From contig JAILDS010000152.1 in assembly GCA_024689165.1 (NCBI GenBank), positions 1 through 8,679 of the forward strand: 8,679 bases of DNA, written 5' to 3'. Below, one piece after another: positions 5,791 through 8,679 of the stretch. Each line of letters starts with the position of its first letter. The first letter of the stretch is position 1. The notes beneath the pieces are model-generated. The model had not been told where the DNA came from, ran no database searches, and was given only the letters and a program-made list of their open reading frames with translations. This DNA comes from Clostridia bacterium (GTDB taxonomy: Bacteria; Bacillota; Clostridia; Oscillospirales; Acutalibacteraceae). Position numbers and translations under genes: made by a program.

Positions 5791-8288
5791 TACGCCGTTT
5801 CTATGCTCGCGTCCTGCTGCAGGCCGAGCTTTTCGACCGCCTGCTCGCGCATTTTGAATTTCTGTATCTTTCCGGCGTCGTTCATCGGGAAGCCGGTGAC
5901 GAAGTCGACGTATTTTGGCACCTTGTGCTTGGCCATGTGGTCGCGGACGTACTGCTGCATCTCCGCTTCGGTCATGGTCTCGCCCTCCTTGAGGATGACG
6001 CAGGCCATGATCTCCTCGCCCAGCGCCTTGTCCGGCACGCCGATGACCTGTACGTCGCTGACCTTCGGGTGGGTGTAGATGAACTCCTCTATCTCCTTGG
6101 GGTAGATGTTCTCGCCGCCCCTGATTATCATGTCCTTGAGCCTGCCGGTGATCCTGTAATTGCCCTCGGGCGTACGGCAGGCGAGGTCGCCCGTGTGGAG
6201 CCAGCCGTCCTTGTCGATCGCGGAGGCGGTCGCGCCGGGCATCTTGTAATAGCCCTTCATTATGTTGTAGCCGCGGGCGACGAACTCTCCTATGACCTCG
6301 TCGGGGCAGTCCTCGCCGGTCTCAGGGTCGACTATCTTGCACTCGATCTCCGGCATGGCGCTGCCTACGGTGGCGACCCTGACCTCGAGCGGGTCGGTGG
6401 TGGAGCTCATCGTGCAGCCTGGCGACGCCTCGGTCTGGCCGTAGACGATGACGATCTCGGTCATGTGCATCTTATCGACGACGTCGCGCATGATGGCGAT
6501 AGGGCAGGGGCTGCCCGCCATGATGCCCGTGCGCATGTATGAAAAGTCGGTCTTCGGGAAATCCGGGTGCGACAGCATGGCGATGAACATCGTCGGCACG
6601 CCGTGGAACGCCGTTATATGCTCGTTGTGTATGCACGCCAGCGACGGCTTCGGCGAGAAGTACGGCAGCGGAAGCAGCGTCCCGGCGTGGGTCATGGTCG
6701 CGGTCATGGCGAGTACCATGCCGAAGCAGTGGAACATCGGCACCTGGACCATCATGCGGTCGGCGGTGGAAAGGTCCATCCTGTCGCCTATGTTCTTGCC
6801 GTTGTTGACTATGTTGTAGTGGGTCAGCATGACTCCCTTCGGGAAGCCCGTCGTGCCGGAGGTGTACTGCATGTTGCACACGTCGTTGACGTCCACCTCG
6901 GCGGCGCGGCGGCGGACCTCGTCGAGCGGGGTCTTCTCGGCGTACTCGAGGGATTCCTCCCAAGTCAGGCTGCCGGGCTGGCGGAAGCCGACTGTGATGA
7001 CGTTCCTCAGGAAGGGCAGACGCTTGGCGTGGAGCTGTTCGCCGGGCTTTACGGATTTCAGCTCAGGGCAGAGCTCGTTGATTATCTGCGAATAATTCGA
7101 GTCGCGGTAGCCTTCGATCATGACGAGCGTGTGCGTGTCCGACTGGCGCAGAAGATACTCGGCCTCGTGGATCTTGTACGCCGTGTTCATCGTCACGAGC
7201 ACCGCGCCGATCTTGGTCGTCGCCCAGAAGGTCAGGTACCACTGCGGGACGTTGGTCGCCCATATGGTGACCTTGCTGCCCGGCCTGACGCCCAGAGAGA
7301 TCAGCGTGCGCGCGAACTCGTCCACGTCGTCGCGGAACTGCGAATACGTCCGGGTGTAGTCGAGCGTAGTGTATTTGAACGCGAGCTGGTCGGGGAACTC
7401 TTCGACCACGGAGTCGAGCACCTGTGAAAAGGTCTTCGTGATGAGCGTCTCCTTTTCCCAGAGGAAACGTCCCGTGTGGGCCTTGTTGTAGAACAGCTCC
7501 CTGCCCCTGCGCGGCGAGACGTCCAGTTTTTTCATGCAGCTCGCGTAGTGGGTGAGGATGATGTCCGGCTCCTCAAGGCCCGGGATCCACGCGGGGTCCC
7601 ACTCAAGAGAGATAAAGCCGTCGTAATTGACGCTTTTGAGCGCGTTTACGACTTCGGACGCGGGCAGCTCGCCCTCGCCGAAAAGCTCCGGCTCGATAAC
7701 GCCGCCGTCGGTGCGGTAGTCGTGTATGACCGCATGGCGTACGTACGCGCCGAGGTTGGTGATCGTTTTCTCGGGAGCCTCCTTCGTCACGGCGCAGGTC
7801 GAAAATACGTTCCAGCAGGCGGCGAAGGAATCGAGGGCGAAGGCGTTGAGCAGCTCCGTGAGCCTGGCGGTGTCGGCGAACGCGCCGACTGTTTCGACCA
7901 GCAGGCTCACGCCCGTTTTTTCGAGCTTCAAAAGCAGCTTCGACGCGGCTTCGGTGCATTTGCTCAGCTCGGCGCAGTCGGTATGCACGCAGACGCATTC
8001 CGCGCCGAGGTTGACGCAGGCGGAGAGAGCCGCGGAGAACTCAGCGTCGAAGGTGTCGGAGGTGAAATCGCCGGCGGTCGTCACGCAGGGTATCGAAAGC
8101 CCGTTGTTTATGAGCCTGCGTTTGGCGGCGGTCGAAAGCTCCGGGTTTGTCGGGCTGTTCTTGCCCGAGAATACCGGCGACAGGACGTCGAAGATCTCAA
8201 CGCCGTCAAGCTCCGCCACCGCGGCGGAGTCGCAGAGCTCGTCCCAGGAAAGGTCGTATCTGTTCTTTACGGAAAATGACAGCTTCAC
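5790..8288 (-). CDS. TIM-barrel isomerase-like / ACSF2-like acyl-CoA synthetase fusion
   Basis: One uninterrupted 832-residue frame holds two enzymes. Residues 1 to about 256 are a xylose-isomerase-like TIM barrel: it starts MKLSFSVKN, has VETVG (Glu132), IHDYR at 188-192, the FGEGELP loop, and ISLEWD (Glu229). Residues about 270-825 are an adenylate-forming acyl-CoA synthetase: phosphate loop YTSGTTGFPKG at 475-485, YGQTE at 616-620, WLHTGD at 696-701, GRLKDMIIRGGENIYP at 715-730, and the catalytic Lys807 in NDAGKIQKFKMRE. The ligase half closely follows ACSF2-type medium-chain acyl-CoA synthetases and should turn a carboxylic acid, ATP and CoA into acyl-CoA and AMP. In the barrel, the usual Asp and His of the WDxxH stretch read Asn160 and Ser163 (CWNVFST), so it may be altered or inactive. 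Start is GTG with GAGGGGG 8 nt upstream. It lies 3 nt after leuA and overlaps the amidohydrolase by 1 nt. Confidence 0.9.
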   Translation of the reverse strand: MKLSFSVKNRYDLSWDELCDSAAVAELDGVEIFDVLSPVFSGKNSPTNPELSTAAKRRLINNGLSIPCVTTAGDFTSDTFDAEFSAALSACVNLGAECVCVHTDCAELSKCTEAASKLLLKLEKTGVSLLVETVGAFADTARLTELLNAFALDSFAACWNVFSTCAVTKEAPEKTITNLGAYVRHAVIHDYRTDGGVIEPELFGEGELPASEVVNALKSVNYDGFISLEWDPAWIPGLEEPDIILTHYASCMKKLDVSPRRGRELFYNKAHTGRFLWEKETLITKTFSQVLDSVVEEFPDQLAFKYTTLDYTRTYSQFRDDVDEFARTLISLGVRPGSKVTIWATNVPQWYLTFWATTKIGAVLVTMNTAYKIHEAEYLLRQSDTHTLVMIEGYRDSNYSQIINELCPELKSVKPGEQLHAKRLPFLRNVITVGFRQPGSLTWEESLEYAEKTPLDEVRRRAAEVDVNDVCNMQYTSGTTGFPKGVMLTHYNIVNNGKNIGDRMDLSTADRMMVQVPMFHCFGMVLAMTATMTHAGTLLPLPYFSPKPSLACIHNEHITAFHGVPTMFIAMLSHPDFPKTDFSYMRTGIMAGSPCPIAIMRDVVDKMHMTEIVIVYGQTEASPGCTMSSTTDPLEVRVATVGSAMPEIECKIVDPETGEDCPDEVIGEFVARGYNIMKGYYKMPGATASAIDKDGWLHTGDLACRTPEGNYRITGRLKDMIIRGGENIYPKEIEEFIYTHPKVSDVQVIGVPDKALGEEIMACVILKEGETMTEAEMQQYVRDHMAKHKVPKYVDFVTGFPMNDAGKIQKFKMREQAVEKLGLQQDASIETA

Positions 8289-8291
8289 GCT

Positions 8292-8679
8292 TTATTCCCC
8301 CTCGTAAACGATCTTGTTCAGGGCGCTGATGTACGCCCTGACCGCGGCCCCGATGATATCGGTGGAAATGCCGCTGCCGGAGTAGACCTTGCCGCCGTCG
8401 CGCAGCTTGACGACAGCGCTGCCCATGGACTCGGCGCCCTCGGTGACGGTGCGTATGCTGAAGTCGTCCATGTCGTAGTGGTGCCCGATTATCTGCTCTA
8501 TAGCCATGAAGGCAGCGTCTATGGGCCCGTCGCCGGTCGCGACGGAACCGAGCTTCTCGCCGTTTTTGTTGAGCTTGATGTTGGCGGTCGCCGTCAGCAC
8601 GTTGCCGCTGTTGATGACGTAGCTTTCGATCCGGTACGTCGGGGGCACCTGAAGCGCGGTGCTTGCGACGATGGCGTCG
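8292..8679 (-). CDS. leuA: 2-isopropylmalate synthase, C-terminal regulatory domain (partial)
   Basis: The frame is open to the window edge (DAIVASTALQVPPTYR... before the region usually aligned), so these are the last 128 residues of a gene beginning outside the window. They form the LeuA dimerisation/allosteric domain: ESYVINSGN, ATGDGPIDAAF, SIRTVTEG and the YSGSGISTDIIGAAVRAY stretch near the end. LeuA condenses acetyl-CoA with 2-oxoisovalerate, the first committed step of leucine synthesis, and this domain binds leucine for feedback inhibition. Citramalate synthase and related condensing enzymes share the same domain, and the catalytic half that would settle this is not visible. The stop codon is only 3 nt before the next gene, and its last codons (GAG GGG GAA) supply the ribosome binding site of that gene. 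Confidence 0.87.
   Translation of the reverse strand, partial: DAIVASTALQVPPTYRIESYVINSGNVLTATANIKLNKNGEKLGSVATGDGPIDAAFMAIEQIIGHHYDMDDFSIRTVTEGAESMGSAVVKLRDGGKVYSGSGISTDIIGAAVRAYISALNKIVYEGE
8297..8303 (-). promoter_or_regulatory. Ribosome binding site of the fusion gene, inside leuA
   Basis: GAGGGGG on the minus strand, made by the last codons of leuA, lies 8 nt before the GTG at 8288-8286. It supports the GTG as the true start and translational coupling of the two genes. Confidence 0.75.

Noticed and set aside
5254..6542. Long + strand frames opposite the amidohydrolase and CoA ligase genes
   Set aside because: They are shadow frames crossing the boundary of two well-supported minus-strand genes, with no domain or ribosome binding site.
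7503..7535. Possible separate start of the ligase domain at internal Met252
   Set aside because: No Shine-Dalgarno sequence precedes it and the frame is continuous with the barrel domain.
7476..8279. 267-codon + strand frame opposite the TIM-barrel domain
   Set aside because: Antisense shadow; the opposite strand carries recognisable family motifs.
1..8679. tRNA, rRNA, CRISPR repeats, insertion sequences or attachment sites
   Set aside because: Reading by eye found no cloverleaf-like CCA-ended segment, regularly spaced repeats, transposase motif or flanking inverted repeats.

Overview
The window reads as a piece of a GC-rich Bacillota genome, most likely an anaerobic Clostridia/Oscillospiraceae-type gut or rumen bacterium. 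The grounds are strong AGGAGG-type ribosome binding sites, textbook sigma-A promoters, Rho-independent hairpins, and a gene set of GPH sugar symporter, xylose-isomerase-like TIM barrel proteins, ACSF2-like acyl-CoA synthetase and LeuA. No species can be named from the sequence alone, and no mobile element, RNA gene or CRISPR array is visible.

Layout. (1) At 1-289, + strand, is the 3' end of a sugar phosphate isomerase/epimerase. It is closed by a strong terminator (298-325) and a perfect 30-bp palindrome (345-374) that can terminate both strands. (2) At 2607-407, - strand, is a two-gene unit: a GPH/MelB-type sugar:cation symporter, then a GtrA-family membrane protein. (3) The 194-bp gap between the symporter and the aquaporin holds two good divergent promoters and a run of A/T tracts at about 10-bp spacing. 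(4) At 2802-4272, + strand, are an AqpZ-like water channel and a metallo-beta-lactamase-fold hydrolase, separated by a weak hairpin. (5) At 8679-4396, - strand, is a tightly packed operon that starts outside the window: the C-terminal regulatory domain of LeuA, an 832-residue fusion of a TIM-barrel isomerase-like domain with an ACSF2-like acyl-CoA synthetase, an amidohydrolase, and a four-helix membrane protein of unknown function.

How the genes fit together. The left half is about sugar and water handling: sugar isomerase, sugar symporter, water channel. The right half is the more unusual part. A leucine-pathway enzyme of the acyl-CoA-condensing type is translationally coupled (3-nt gap) to a two-domain TIM-barrel/CoA-ligase protein, which is itself coupled by a 1-nt overlap to an amidohydrolase. 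The TIM-barrel half appears to have lost two of the usual metal ligands. Together these suggest a small, undescribed acyl-CoA or carboxylic-acid pathway, but the substrate cannot be read from the sequence.
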